A stretch of 64,000 nt of DNA from Aurelia coerulea (lineage: Eukaryota > Cnidaria > Scyphozoa > Semaeostomeae > Ulmaridae). Position 1 is the first letter of the stretch; every line of letters begins with the position of its first letter. Of this stretch, positions 1 to 15,600 are shown one piece after another. Under the pieces are notes generated by a model. It was given only the letters and a program-made list of their open reading frames with translations, searched no databases and was not told where the DNA came from. Both the position numbers and the translations under genes were made by a program. The DNA is taken from NCBI GenBank assembly GCA_039566865.1, contig CM076961.1, positions 2,735,501-2,799,500 of the forward strand. The letters run 5' to 3'.

Positions 1-236
1 CAAGATTATTATGTCTGCTCTCAAAGCACCAATACCAACAAATGAGGTACCTATATTCAAGTTCGAGGAACATTTATAGAATGGTTAGATTAGACATTTG
101 ATTAAAGCTAAATTCACATTGCTGGAATCAACCAAATCCATATACTGTAAATTTTTTGGGACATCCAAAGATGCATGTACTGTAGGTATCATAATTTTTA
201 CAGGGATGTAAAGAAACAAATTCTATTTTTTTGTAG

Positions 237-621
237 AGTTACTCCTTGATAGAGTGTGGAGGAGCTTTCGAAAATACATCAATGATCTTAATAAAAGTCA
301 AGTACCGCATTACAGACATGAATTGGAAGCTTTATACAACCGTGAATTCAAACTACACAAGCAGACTTTTGACTCCAAAGTGGAACCTGATTGTGAAAAG
401 GTGCCTTTCCACAAAGTTGTCAGCAAACTGAAAGCAAACAAATTTCTGAAGTTTGTAGGTGGTCAGGCAGAAATTGAGTACATTTTTGCAAATAAAGAGA
501 TGCCTCAAAATCAGCCAAAATGGAAAGAGCCGCCTCAAAAGAAATGTCCAATCAGGGTTCGAAAGAAGAATTACAGAACTGAGAAAGTTGATGTGTCTAT
601 GATAGACACTGAATTTAATAG
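237..621 (+). CDS. Gene A exon: last N-terminal repeat module
   Basis: Acceptor after ttgtag (231-236), donor gtaaat at 622. It starts with two bases of a codon, so coding sequence continues upstream outside the window. It encodes a roughly 75-residue module with the pattern LEALY...[17 protein letters not shown]...IEYI, matching the third module of gene B exon 1, followed by a basic linker. Confidence 0.85.
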
Positions 622-3600
622 GTAAATTTTTTTACTACAAATAAACATACTGAGTCACAAGATTTTTGAATGATTGAGGAAATGTACCAGGTGAATAAAA
701 AAAAAGTTTACCAGTTTGGCGGTCTGTGAAATGAAAAGTAAGTGGCTGATATTAAAAACTTAAGTGTTAATCTACCAGTTTGGCGGTCTGTGAAATGAAA
801 GGTAAGTGGCTGATATTAAGAACTTAACTGTTAATCTACCAGTCAAAGGTCAACTTAGGTGGGAAAGTTTTATTTGGTAAGATCGCCCAGGTTGGAAAAA
901 AAAGCGTGATTTGGCCTATGCGTAGTAGCGAGTGAAACAAATTTGAAGGTGCGAGCTGCGAGTAGACTTTAAAAAGCTGCGAGAGTGCTGCGAAAGATGC
1001 AAAATTAACAATAGGTCTTTTGTTCCTGCCTGCGAGAACCTTTTATTATAGCTGCGAGTAGCGAGTTTGTCACAATTATATAGTTGCGAGTGAATGCAAG
1101 TTTTCCAACCTGGAAGATCACTCATCTTCAAGACCCAGAAATTGGAAGAATGCCTGTAAGGTGTTTGTATGGCAATTGGGAATTCCACATTCCATTCTGG
1201 TCCATGATGAATTTGGCATGAAAATTTAAGTTCACTACAGTTGACGGTTTCAGAAATAGAATTTTGATTTCAATGCCAAGTAAATCATGGAACAGAATGG
1301 GATGTGGCATTCTTGTTTTATACCCCTTACAGACATTTTTCTAATTTTTGGGTCTTAGAAATGAGTAATTCTACCAAACAAAATTTTCTCTTCTAAGTTA
1401 GCATTTGCATAGACTTGCCCCAAGTCTATTTCGTCAACTATAATAAGTCTATCTGATCAAAGTATTTTACAAAACTCTATTTTTCACTTTTCACTTTTTC
1501 CTTCAATTTTTTTTAATCCAGTATTGGAACATATTTTGTGATTACTGTCCAAGATACAAAAGGCTCATTTTGAGACAGACATTTCTAATATAGAAATATT
1601 ATTAGATTTAAAAGGAATCAGCTCTTTTTAAAGCACACATTCGTATCAAACACTCAACTCTTAGAGGCCCTGTCCTAATAAAATAAGTAGTGCTGTCCAG
1701 ATAATCTGCGAAAAAGTCAGGACTCTTCATGCTTATCAATGGCAATAATATCACTGTCCAGCAATCGGCTTAGAGTAAACCCACTTTCCGGGGAAAAGGC
1801 ACAGAGATAGTCCATAATTTAGGATAAACAGCTATAAGAGGCTGTCAGAACAGTCTAGTTTTAAGAAGGAAAAACATTGTCGAAGTATGGATGAAAAGGC
1901 CTGATTTCTGGAACATACATACATAGGGGCATACATAGGACCACTGTCCCTGTACCCCTACATGCCAACTCGAGGGCATACCAGCAGAATAAAGTAAGCT
2001 TATGACGTTGTAAGATACATTAGCTATAAATATTAGACATGAGCCTGCTACTATATCCAAGAGTTTGTGTTCTTTTCATGAAGGCAGTTTTTATTTGCTA
2101 ACAGAGAGGAATTAGCTGCAAACCGTAATGGAGTTCATGTATACCCAGTGGACAGTGAAGAAGAACAAAAAGAACTTGCAAGCAGGGAGATATCAGAAGC
2201 TGAAACTGAGGAGATGTATCAAGAAATGATTGAAGGTGTAGTAAATTTTGGCTCAGTTCTGATGTCAGACAGTGAAAGGAAATGTAAGATAATCAGAATT
2301 GAATTTCAACCTGAAGAACGCAACCAGAAGATGACATATGTTCAATGTGATCTGATTGACAATCTTGACGAAGTGTTCAGTGTTGGAGATCTGGAAAACA
2401 TTAAACAAGGGAAGAAGGTAACAATTTTGTTTTCCGTGATATGGCAAAAACTAATTCGAATGGTGGTTGCATCAAAAATTACCAGTTGAACACATTACCA
2501 GCTGCAACAATTGAAAAATTTATCATTTTGATAACCCAAATGTCAAAACTACTTTTACGAGTAACAGTGGGTGGTAATTTTGTGTTGGTCACAATGATGG
2601 TGGCGCCACATGGGAATTGGGACAGCCCACCACTTTTCCAGAAGTCAGTTTTTGAGATTTGTACAAACATGCAAAAAATTGCTCTATCAGGAGTGAGTGG
2701 CAGGACAGAAAAAGTATGCTTGTTATGCACGAACAGAACTTATTGGTCATTAATCTTTATTAGAAACTAAGTCGTAAAGGGGCTCCGTCGCCAAACAGTA
2801 AACAAATCCGTAAACTTGCACGTAAGATATCAATGTTTTGTTTGTTCCTTAGTGAAGTACAATGATTTATGTCCAAACAGCAACTTTCATTTTGAAAAAA
2901 ATATGAAAATCCTGTGTGATATCACCTTTCAAAGAACTGCAAAAATCATCGTTTTGTTTACTATGTCCAAACGCTACGTAAAAAGCTAGCCAGAAGTTTC
3001 ATGCTCTTACTCGTATTTCAATTTTCAAGGAGCCCGAGAAACTAAAACTGTTGATGAAAACATTCGTTATATCCCAATTTAGTTATTGCTTGCTGATTTG
3101 GATATTTCACGACAGAAATCTGAATAATAAGATAAATAGAATACATGAAATGGCCTTAAGAGTCGCATACAAGGACAATGTTTCTAGTTTCGAAAACTTG
3201 TTGGTTAGCGATGGATAATTCGGTAACCGTTCATGAGTTCATCAGAGAAACCTGCAGTTGTTCATTGTAGAGATCTACAAAACAAAATATAATCTAATTC
3301 CCAGCCTCATGAAGCGAATTTTTAGGAAAAAGAAATGCCTTACAATCTAAGGCATTCTAATGAGTTACAACTGCCGCGGGCGAAAACAACTTGCCTTGGA
3401 ATCTTGGAATAGATGCTCAGGGGCGAAGCTAAAGAAAATTGTTGGGGGGGTGCAGATCCCCCAATTTGCCGACAAAAAACGAAAAAACGAATTCTACATC
3501 ATTATATATCATCGACGTTCGAAACATTATGAACAATAGATAATTAAACTGAAAATCTAGACACATGGTATGCATGTATTACAAGAAAGCACTAGAGGAG

Positions 3601-6600
3601 TGGGGGCGTATGGGGCACGGTCCAGAAAACTTTTGTGACCACGCTCTTCAGACGCTCGGAAAATGACGGAAACACCCCTTATAGTTATATTTTGCATCGT
3701 AAACATGGCTCAAATGAACAGTAGCAAATAGGGATTCCTATAGCCAATTGCACGTGCAGGTTTACACAAATGGGATCTTGAAATAAGTGCGTCCGGGGGC
3801 AAAGCCACCAAGAAAATTTTGAGAATATGCATTCTACTTTGGCTTAGAATGCCTCTCCCAACATTCATTCAGTCAGGTATTCAGTTCAGTCATTCAGTTC
3901 AAAGAAATCGGTCACTGAATTATACACCAACCTTTTTAAAGATTTGGAAACTATATTCGCAGACAGACACTCAGGAGTACCGGTACCAAGGAACCTTTTT
4001 TGATTTGCCGACAGATATTATCAATTTGCCGACAAACTGAATGTTGGAAGGGTGCGGCACCCCCCTGCACCCCCCTCCCTTTGGCTACGCCCCTGTAGAT
4101 GCGGTCATATTTATGGGGGGAAAAGTATGGTAGACACTACCATCAGAACTGACAGATTCAGACTCCCTGCAGATATTAAAGAAACTTATAAAAGCCCGTA
4201 AATGCCAAGCCTGCAACTGGAGATTATGTAAGATATTTTACACAATTTTTGGTTGTTTTATTGTAAATTAGATTTTCCTCGTAACATTGTATATATTTTT
4301 GTATTAGTTGGCATTAATTAGCAATTATAGCTATAATTTTTTAGCCAATTTTAAATGAAAGAATTGGTAATAATGATAATGATATAGGTAACTAAACACC
4401 CGGTAAAAGAGAACATGCCAATATTGTGCCCATCAGCCCATTTCAGGGAACTTTTTCTAAAAACCAAATGATAGGAGCGTCAGGTCCCTGTCAGCTGAAA
4501 GCAAGGGAGGAGACCGGTGATCTCTCTAGACCCCAATCTTAAGGTCAATCTCCATTAAAGCGAATCACAGCGATCGTCAGCGATCGCCGCATTTTGAGCA
4601 CGGCAGTTCAGTTTTTCACATCTACAGGCCGGTCCTTGCGGTTCGCCTTGAAGTTCAAGTTGCTTGAATTTTTCAGCGATCGCCAGCAAAAGTTGTGCAG
4701 TTTGATTCAAATTTTCAATTCCTATTTCAATTTCTATTGGAGATTGATTTTACCAGCAATCTCAATAACAACTCGCTACGATTCGCTGTGATGGAGATTT
4801 GCCTTTAGACTTACAACATAAAGGCAATATTTATTCTTATATTTTAGGTGGTTGACATGTATCAATATGGGCAGACATACGACGTCAACCTCTACTACAG
4901 AAGCAAATGTATTGGCTTCCAAACCAGTGTCCTGATCCTTTCTTTTAAAATAGGCAAGGAAATATTTCAAATCTGTCGATTTCTGCAAGGCGAAACAAGA
5001 AATTTGGAAATGGAAGAAATATTTCCTACTGAACCACATATACCCATGACTGGGCGCAATAAAAGAGTTACAGAAGATCTAGAGGCTTGCGAAGCACCAA
5101 AATTTGACAGGTAAGGATTTTATGAAGACATTTCCAGAGTCAAGAAAAGTTGGAAATCTGGGGAGGGCAAGTCCTGCAGGGGGTTTGGTATATATGTGCC
5201 TCTGCTGATCCAGAGGGGGACTGAGGATTTTCACAAAATATCCCCATAACTACGGCTAACATTTTTTCTCGAGAATCGAGTCAAGAATAAGCTACTTTCT
5301 GTTGGTAGAACAAAACTCATTTTGATGAGAGTTTGCTTGAGAATAAGAGAATTCTCGTTAAATGCAGTAACTTTCAGCAACCAGTTACTCAAGATTGTGA
5401 CAAATGAGCAGACCCATAAGCCGGGCAAAACCTCAAAACATGATCCATACGAAGGCAAAATTTCGCAAACTAACCCATAACCCGGGCAGGCACATGCATA
5501 TCAAGCCCCCTACAAGACTTTACCCCCACCCCCTGCGTAAATCTCTCTCCAGCCAGAGAGTAGATATTCATAAGCTTTGCTCACTTTTGACTGAATAAAT
5601 GGACGTTACCAGTAACAATAAGTGGAAATCGTCCCCAGTGTACCATTGTTCTCAAACCTTTGTCCGGCCATAGCCTTGGTCTGTCTTTTGTTTTCCTTCT
5701 TCGTTCTTTTTCCGAGCTTTGTTATTTCTATTTTGTGTCCTTATTTTATTATCATTATTGTAAAATTCTTCAAGGTCGGTTGTAGAAAAATAGCTCTAAC
5801 CCTAATTATTCACACTACTTTCATTAATAATGGTTGGCATTCATTAGCCTTGTGCTACATGCTGCCAATCTTAAACAAAGAAAATATTATCATTATTTAT
5901 TGTCAAAGAGGCAACTTTTTTGTGTGGTCACCTGTTACCATTTGCTCTATTTCCACAGCAAATCAAAATCAAAGGGACCTTTGCCGTTATATCGAAGTCC
6001 TCTTCATTTTGATCGGTTCTTAGAAATATTGGAGAGAGAAGTTGAAATGAAAAAAGAGGCTTCGAGAAAAGCAGGAAAGGACGAAAATGTTGACGAATCA
6101 AAAGTGTGGAGGAAAATCTGTGTTGACTATTGGAAGCACTATGGAAGCACTCATTTTGAAAAAAAGCTCCATTACTTACTGTATTTTGAAGAACTGCAAT
6201 GGGAATATGAGATGGGGAGATATGACATGAAGAATGTTGAAATGGATAAAAAACGTCATCAGTTTAGCCTTCTAGTAAGTTTGCTACTAACATCATGAGC
6301 GATAGGACACCAAATGTGTGAAAGTTTTATCAGTAGCGAGCTACTTTAACCAATAGTTTTTTTGTGTGTTTTTAGCTTTATTTTACTTGGTAGTGGCAAA
6401 ATACCTACTGATAAACTTAAGAAAGCAAAGGATTTAGCTTGCCCATATCTTACCGACTGCATCAACACTGCCATCTATGATTTTGAATTTCCAAAGGAAC
6501 TGAAGGATGCTGATGTGTCACCCGGTTTTAGAAGAGGTGCAACCACTACAAAGGTGAATTACAGGCCTATTAGTGTCTTGCCATCGGTCTCCAAAATTTT

Positions 6601-9600
6601 TGAGAGAATACTCAAAGGGCAAATGGAAGGATTTTTTAAACCTATCCTATCAAGTCTACTTTCTGGTTTCAGAGAGGGATATAGCACACAACATTCGCTA
6701 GTAAGAGTTATAGAAGCATGGAGAAAGAGCCTAGATTCGTCTGGTATGGTTGGTACGATCCTTATGGACCTATCAAAAGCATATGCCTGTATACCTCATG
6801 ACCTCCTTATTGCTAAATTAGAGGCCTATGGGTTTCATGAAAAAAGCTTGCGACTGATGTATAGCTACCTAACGAATCGGAAACAGAGTGTAAAAATTGG
6901 GTCTTACAAAAGTTCTCAGAGCAATGTGAAGATAGGCGTCCCCCAAGGCTCCGTTCTTGGGCCCTTGCTATTCAACATCTTCCTCAATGATTTATTCTAT
7001 ATGAAATTAAATTCAGAAATATGTAATTTTGCTGACGATAACACCGTGTATTCATGTGGCACTCGTATAAGCGAAATTACGACAAATTTAGAAAACGACC
7101 TAAGTACACTCCTAAATTGGTTTTATGCTAATGGTATGGTGGCAAACCCTGATAAGTTCCAATTGATGTTCCTGGGACTAAATGAAAAACATACGTTACG
7201 CTTGAATATTGAGGGTGTAAAAATATCGTCCACTGAACATGTTAAACTTCTTGGAATCGAAATTGACAACAAGCGTCGATTCAATAAGCATGTAAAAACA
7301 CTCTGCGACAAAACAAACAGAAAAGTCAGTGCTTTTTAGGAGGTTAAATATTTATCTCTCAAGAGAACAGGCAATGAAACTGTGCAACACAGTAATTATC
7401 TCAAGCTTTAACTATTGCCCATTAGTGTGGATGTTTTGTGGCAAAGATGCCAACCATAAAATAAACCGTACCCATAAGCGTGCTTTAAGAATACTCCACA
7501 ATGATTACGACTCTTCCTTTGATACACTTTTGGAGAAAAGTGACACTGTTACGATCCATATTAAAGATCTCCAAAAATTGATGCTAGAAATCTTTAAGTC
7601 AATGAACCAGCTAAATCCATCATACATCTGGCACCTTCATGAAAGGAAGGAGATTCAGTATGACCTCAGAACTAAGCATCTGTGTAAATTGCCGACTACG
7701 AGGACGATAAAATTTGGCATGGAGTCGCTCTCATTCAGAGGAAGCATATTGTGGAACAATCGTAACGATGAAATAAAGGAGCTATCAACGGTTGCAAGCT
7801 TTAAAACAAAGATCAAAACCTGGACGGGTGAACAATGTAATTGCCGAATTTGTAAATAGCCTGTCCACTACGTTATGTATATTTCTTAGAAATTTGTAAA
7901 TTATATTGTAAATAGTTGGTATAAATTAGTTTCTTCTTTAAACTATGTAACACCAACTTTCAAGAATGTTTATGATTTATGATTTGGTCGTGATCCACCT
8001 TATCGCTGTTTGTGATTTTGAAATTTTCAGTAATGAGCCACCTTTCACTACTGAAAATTTCAAAAGCACGTAACTGCGCTAAGGTTGCTCGCTACCAAGT
8101 AGAAATAAGTTAAAAACAAACACAAAACTATTGGTTGACGTGGCTCGCTACTGATAAAACTTTTACACATTTGGTGTCCTATCGCTCATGCTAACATATG
8201 ATGCTCTGTTTTAGTGTTTTGAGACGAGGAGAGACGATACCATCTCTTGTACAAGTACCCTTGACTCTGAACGTAGAGTAGAGCTAGACTCATTACATAA
8301 GTCCCTCTAACTAACTTGTTTGTTTGTTACCATATTTTTATTCGATTTTTTTACACCTAGCTGTACATATATATATACAAATATATACACATACAACTAA
8401 TCTAAATCGAATCTACTAACAAAAGGAAAAATAACTAAGGAAATTAATACGTAAATACAGAAGATAAATATCAAAACTACGTGGACATAAATGGACAAAA
8501 TCTACATGATATCATTATATTTACAAGCGTTGCATTTACAGGTGGGGCCATTCCATTGTTTTATCATGCTTTTGAAACTGTTTAGATTGTCAGCTGATTT
8601 TAGTTCATTTAACTAAGACAATTTACGTTGCTGCTGTTTCCTGACTGCAACATGAAGATAGCAGTATTTGTTCTTTTTCCTTGTCAATTCTGTTTCACAT
8701 CAGATGAGAGTCATTTGATTTACTTTGAACAACCAAAATGAGTTGCGCTCGCGTTGATCGCAACCCTGACCTGACATCTGATGTGAAACGGAATCTAGTA
8801 TAGTATTCCGTAGTTTTTAAATCGTCCGTAGTGTAGTTATATTTAGTTTGACGTTGCGTGTCTTTTCATATTGGCCATGGGGTAGTCATTGTCCTTCGCT
8901 CCCCATGGTATCGTCCCCGTAGTGTTGTATAGTAATTAGAAAAGTATAGTAGAATGTAGAATTATTGTAAGATTTTAATATGAACAAAAAAGATATATAT
9001 TTCTGAGAAAGTATTTGCAGCCAATAGTCCTTGCTCAGAAACAGTCGTATTCACGTAACCTCATATTCATTGTTATTCTGTTTATCTTACTCCTCTTAGG
9101 TCCCAGGCTTGGCAGAAAATAGGCCATCCTTGCTTCCCGGGGATCTTGTCACTGTCAGTGTACAAGCAGAAGGAGATGACGGCCCAGGCAATATTGAATA
9201 CAAAGGTGTCATCACTACCATCGAGGCTGAGAGAATACTGCTAGACTTTGATCAAAGGTTTCTTTCTTTATATTTGACTGTTTACTTGCTTTAGCTGGGA
9301 AATTTGTCCGTCATTATGGATTTGTTAAAATTCCTTCATATCTCAATTGCTACAAACATTCGAAAAACTTATATCTGAACTTAATTTTTCGCGTGCTAAG
9401 CTTAATCAGCATGCAAGTCAAATCTTTCACGCTTATTAGCCAATGACATGGCCGTATTTCGATCACATGACTGAAAATAAGGTTTTGAGACAGCTTTTGG
9501 AGTACCTTCACGAACGTATTAATGGATATTCGACTAATAAAGATACAGAGCTGGTTTTACCACGAATTGATTCTACAAGCCCCAACCATATTTGTTCAAC

Positions 9601-12600
9601 TACATTTGGTTAAATCTCATCAGGAGTCGACGTTACATCAAATTTCATTCCTTCAAAAATTGGCTTTTGCTCAAGAATGTGTCAGGAACGCTACAAATAA
9701 GATATAGCTTTCAAAATTTCACATTTTACATGAATTATGTCCAGGAATAACATGAAAATATTTGTTTTGGTGGTTTTTGAAGATTCTTAACGATTTAAAG
9801 GTATTTGCTACCTAGAAAGCTAATGGGCCCTACTTTCATCCGAATCCATGTAATCAACGAATCAGTCTCTTTAGCCGTGATAAATCAGCGGATACATTTA
9901 CCAAAAAGGTCACCGCAAATCCAATTTCTTTCCACCATTTTATTTATCATCGTTAATTCTGAAAAAATGCGATCAAATTTTGGAAGTCTCTGCAGCATTC
10001 TTTAAATCAATTCCTAAATCACCAAATTTACAAGAAAACATTTTATCTTTGTCCGATCATGTTAAATATTTAGACAATTTGATCGACATTTTTTTATCGT
10101 TTCTAGTGTTTTCGTGGTAAAAGATTTTAAGAAACTTGCTCCTTGCTAAAAAACAGAAGACTTTAAACTTCACGAAGATTCTTGGAACCTAATTCTGATT
10201 TTTATCTAATGATTGAATCATAAATATTGAAAATAGTTCAATTGTACGATTTATCGTGGCCTGTCAAGAGTGGATAATTTTTTTTTAAATTCAATTAAAA
10301 ATTTACAATACATGTTGCAGACTACTTTACCTACAAACTACTTTACAATACTACAAGGACGATGCCACGAGGAGCAAAAGTCTATGTCTACCCAATGGCA
10401 TTATTAAAATAAAATGCTAAACTGCATACAATTTTACATAGATGCTACAAACAATGCTACAAACAATAAATAAAAAAAGAAAAACGATGACTGTGGCCTG
10501 TCTAACATTAGATGTCTGGTCGGGGCTGTAATTTGCCTAAAAAATGTAAAGATTCCTGGAACCTACTTCTGAACTTTATCTAAAGATTGAATCATAAATA
10601 TTGAAAATAGTTCAATTGTACGATTTATCGTGGCCTGTCAAGAGTGGATAATTTTTAGCGCTATCTGTACCTAGAATAACGGGAGAATCATGCTTTTATA
10701 ATTCATTTGCCTTCTTTTGCAGTTTTGGCGATCAGTTCATAAAAGGACAGAAGCACCATGTAAGATTTGGTTTCAACCGAAGAATACTGAGACTTATGCA
10801 TAGAGCAATTGATATGAAACATGATCTGGTAAGACAAAAGGCATTTCCCTTATTGACGTTCAACAAGAAACCCTTTGAGGGCAAGCCGCTCCTTGAAGAA
10901 AATGCTTTGGCGAATATTCGGTAAGGGAGTTCATATCTTCATATTTACCTTTTTTAAGGAGGATTACCCTTAATCATAGGTTGCTTTTCAAGCGGCCCTT
11001 CGATAAAAGCATTATCTACAATCTACAGGGTGTCCCAAAATAATTGTGCCCCGTTTGCTTGAAGATTGCGACAAAACGGCAAAGGATTCTCCCCAAACTT
11101 TTATATGATGCTGCTCTTCAAATGTTCAGATAAGGCTTGCTGCCATTCCTGTAAAAATCCGTTGAAAAGTGATGGAGCTATGACTTTCAGATGACCAAAT
11201 TTGCCTGATGACTGAAATCAGCGGTCGGCCATTTTGTCTTACTATTTTGCAGTGATAAGTAGCTTCACATGAGGTAAGAAATATTTCTGTGAGGTCAGAA
11301 ATAGTGGAACTCTCTGAGGTTTATCGGAATTTTCACAAGAGCTAGGAAATTGGAGGCTGCTATTTCATTTTCCATCCTTGAAGCCATTCATCGCTGCAAA
11401 TTAGTACGACAAAATAGCCGATCGCTGGTTTCAATCATTGGGCAAATTTGGTCTCCTGAAGGTCATAGCTCCATCATTTTTCAAAGGATTTTTACGGGAA
11501 TGTTAGCAAACTTTAATTGAACATCCGAAGAGCAACATCATGCATAAGTTTTGCGAGAATCTTTTGCTGCTTTGTTGCAATCTTCAGGCAAACGGGGTAC
11601 AATTTTTGGTACACCCTGTATACAAATGAATGGAAAAGCTATTAATCAAATCAAACTATAAAACCCGATTTACAATATTCCAAACTCATATGCAATGATA
11701 CTCAAAGTTTATAATCAAAAGAAAGAAATTTCTGTCTCTAAATGCCTTATTTGACTCGGCTGAGAGGCTATTCCACAGTTTTGCACCTCTATCGGAGAAA
11801 CATCTCTGGCCATTATTTGACCTTTTCTTGGGTAGCCTATAAGGTCGATTCCTGCATTACGAATGCTGCAAGATGAACATTGCGAATTTCAGGCCAAGAG
11901 GTCACATAGTGCTACCATTATTATTACCATTAGTGTTATTATAATTAATTCCATCATTCTTTTCATTATTTCTTTATTTTGCTATTTTTATCAACTTATA
12001 AATGCACAGGGTAAGAATGTAAACTTTGCGAGCTAGATTGCGCCTTGCTTCCTAAAATAATGCATTATTAGAAAAATAGTTGTATCAGTAATTTCAAACC
12101 TTGGATATTAACTGGATATGACTGGGTATTTCCAAGTCATAATTTATATGAATAAAAAAAGTGTCATTTTTTTAATGATTTCAGTGTCATGTGTTGTGTC
12201 ATAACTTACTTAGACTTGCTCCAAGTCTACTCCGTTGTCTATCAGCGCTAAAGTAATAGCGCTAAAGTAATATATTTACCCCTGCGGAGGCGTACACGAG
12301 AGGCGACTGATGGCGCTGTGAAGGAGAAGTGAGGCGAATTCCGTCTTTGCCTCGCTTCTCCTTCGCAGCGCCATTCAGTCGCCTCTCGTTTACGCCTCCA
12401 CAGAGGCAAATATCCTACTTTAGCGCTGATAGACAACGGAGCAGACTTGGAGCAAGTCTATAACTTACTGAAAAGTAAACATTTGTTTTATTTGACAGAC
12501 TGTTTGATAAGAAGATTGAAGGTAATGAACAGCAACTAACAGCAGTCAAAAACATCTTGAGAGGATCCTCGCGCCCTTACCCGTACATAATATATGGGCC

Positions 12601-15600
12601 TCCGGGCACTGGAAAGACTGTCACCTGCGTTGAAGCTATGAAGCAAGTGAGTATGAGAAGTACCCAATATCTATCACTGTCAAACAATTTGTTCAATTAA
12701 AGGCCATTGGGTAGACTCATTCCAAATAAGTCTCTTGTTTCGCCCCCCCCCCCCTTGTCGCTGCAACAGAAGCGATATCTGATATTTGATATTTGATTCT
12801 TTTAAGGAGGGTTGCCCTTCAGCCGGAGCTGTTTTACAAGGGGCCCTCCACTTAAAAACGCTACTTACAATATAAGATTACTCAGGAATAGATTAAATAC
12901 ACTACCATTAAATACAATAAAAACCATAACTTTAAAACCTAATAACAATTTACAAAGTTTAAGATGAAAGAAAAGAAACACTAACTTCTAAATAGATTGT
13001 TTAAAACTATTTAGGGAAGATGCCTGTTTGGTTTCAGCAGGAAGGCCATTCCATATTTTTGCTCCTCGATAAGAAAAGCATTTTTGCCCATTACTTGACT
13101 TTTTCTTGGGTAGTCTTAAATCTGTCTCTGTATTACGCAGGACATACAAAGAGCACTTTGAGTTTCGGGTGAAGAGGTCACACAGGTATTGCGGAGCCAG
13201 TTCATGCAGGGACTTGAAGACCATTGTTTTAGATTCACCATCTATAAGTTCTTCAATGGTCTTCCAACCCAGCCTGTCAATAAGTGGTCTACTTGGGGTG
13301 TCAAAACTGCTATTGGTTATAATTCTAGCAGCTCGGTTTTGAAGTTTTTGCAACGGATTCAGCTCAGTTGATCCGGCACAACCCCAAACAGAGCAACAAT
13401 ATCGAAAGTGTGGCTCAACAATACCTGTGTAAAGAGTCTTCAGAGTTTCCTGCGGTAGGAAAGTTTTGGCATGGTTTAAAAAGCCAATAGCTCTAGAAAC
13501 TTTAGTAGAAACAGTCTTGATGTGCTCTTTCCGCAGTTAAGAGAGTTATCAATCTGCACACCAAGGTATTTAGTTTTTTGGATTACTTTGAGCTCGTTGT
13601 CACGAATTTTCAAATCCAAATCCTCATTTCGATTTTTGAGGATGTTATGCTTTTGCTTAGTGGAAACTAACATGGAATTTGTTTTCGCAACATTCAAAGA
13701 GAGTTTGTTGCCTTGAAGCCAAGTATCCAGTTGTTTGAGATCATCATTGATGGCGTCATTCAGCTCACTTATATCTGAAGACTGGTAGCACAGACTTGTA
13801 TCATCAGCATACATGGAAACAACTGAATTTTGGACAGCTTGTGGTAGATCATTGATATAAATAAGGAAGAGAAGGGGACCAAGACAAGAGCCTTGGGGCA
13901 CACCAACATCTATACCCTCGGTTTTTGAATTGACACCATTAACCCGACAAAACTGTTTTCGGTTGTATAGGTATGATTTAAACCATGCTAGTTCCCGCTG
14001 TTGAACGCCATAGTGCACCAGTTTTTGGCAAAGAATCTCATGGTCAACAGTGTCAAATGCTTTTTTTAGATCAATGAAAACTAGGCCCACAAGCTTCCCA
14101 AGATCCAGCCCATTGTACCAATCGTCGGTATTTTTAAGTAGGTGGGTTACAGGCGCAAATAGGCAGATTGGCCAGATGAAAACAGACCGTTATCTTCCAT
14201 ATGCGTATACACCTGATTGGTTACTAGCTTTTCAAAGAGCCTTGAAATGACAGGTAAGACTGAAATGGGGCGATAATTTGACTTTTCAGCCTTGTCCCCA
14301 TCTTTGAAAATAGGAGTAACTCTAGCAATTTTCCATGAGTCAGGAAACATACTTGTTTCAATTGATGTATTAAATAAGAAAGCAAGGGAATTTTCAATGA
14401 AAGGTAAAGCAAGCTTCAAAAAGTAGCTGGAGATATTATCAGTTCCAAAGCTCTTTGCTGTTTTAACCTTTGCAAATGCATCTCTGATTTCTTGCACCTT
14501 AATAGTCCTAAAGTGGAACTTTGCTTTAGTTTTGTTCATATCAAAGTCACCTGTCAGAAGGGGGTTTGGAGCTGGACTGATCTTATCAGCAAGATCCTTA
14601 CCAACTGAGCAGAAGTAACTGTTCATTGCATCAGGAATATCCTTCTTGTGAACAGTTTCTGAACCAGACCCCTTAAGAGTATCAATGTTACTTGACTTAG
14701 ACCTCTTATTGAGAAGTTCATTGATTGTCTTCCATGATTCTTTCATGTTGCCCTTGCATGCAGAAATTTTATTATTGTAGTACTCTTTCTTAAGCTGGAT
14801 ATTTAGAGAATTGACCTTGTTGCGAACTTGTCTATATGAGTCCAACAGAAGTGTGGACTTACTCTTGACAGCAGATTTCTTTAACTTATCTCTTGTCCGC
14901 ATTAAGTCCCTAAGGTCCTTATCAATCCAGGGACAGTACTTTTCTGAGACGCGCATTTCACATATTGGGGCATGTTTGTCAACGATCAGAGAGAATAAGC
15001 TAGTCCAATGGTTAACAAGCACATCAATATCATCAGTTTCAGTAAGCATTTGCTCCCAATCAATCCCAGCAACATCAGATAGGAATGCCTGCTCATTAAA
15101 ATTTTTCATTTTTCGAGTTTTTATCATTTTATGGCCCTTTACTACTGCTCCATTAAACTTACGGACACAGTATACCATATAATGATCACTCATAGAAACT
15201 TCATGCACTCCTGATTTGATGATGTTGCTGGCACAAGTTGTAGCTATATGATCAATTATGGAAGAGGTGTCTAACGTGACCCTGGTTGGCTCTTTGACAA
15301 GCTGATTGAAGCTGAACAGCTCATACAGACTAGTCACATGTCTTGTGTCATTGTCGATGGGCTGATCAGCTTGCTTTGTTGTGAGATCACAATTCGTGTC
15401 TCCAAGAAGGATGATTTCTTTTCCTTCTCTGTCCAAATAAGAAAGAACCTTTTCTAGCTTGCTGAAAGAGACAACAGGGTCACTTGGTGGTCTGTACCAA
15501 GCAAGAAGCAAAAATGATTTACTTTTTGGTGGGTCGACCTCAATGCAAATGATTTCTAAATCATCAATAGGAACATCAGAACGTAGCTTATATTTGATAG

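Noticed and set aside
254..431. Overlapping small frames at the left edge
   Set aside because: Only the frame continuing through the splice-bounded exon 237-621 matches the gene B module.
5622..6298. Hydrophobic 133-codon frame and 154-codon frame
   Set aside because: The first has no homologue in gene B and crosses the splice acceptor at 5958; the second is the real exon 5959-6274 extended into flanking introns.
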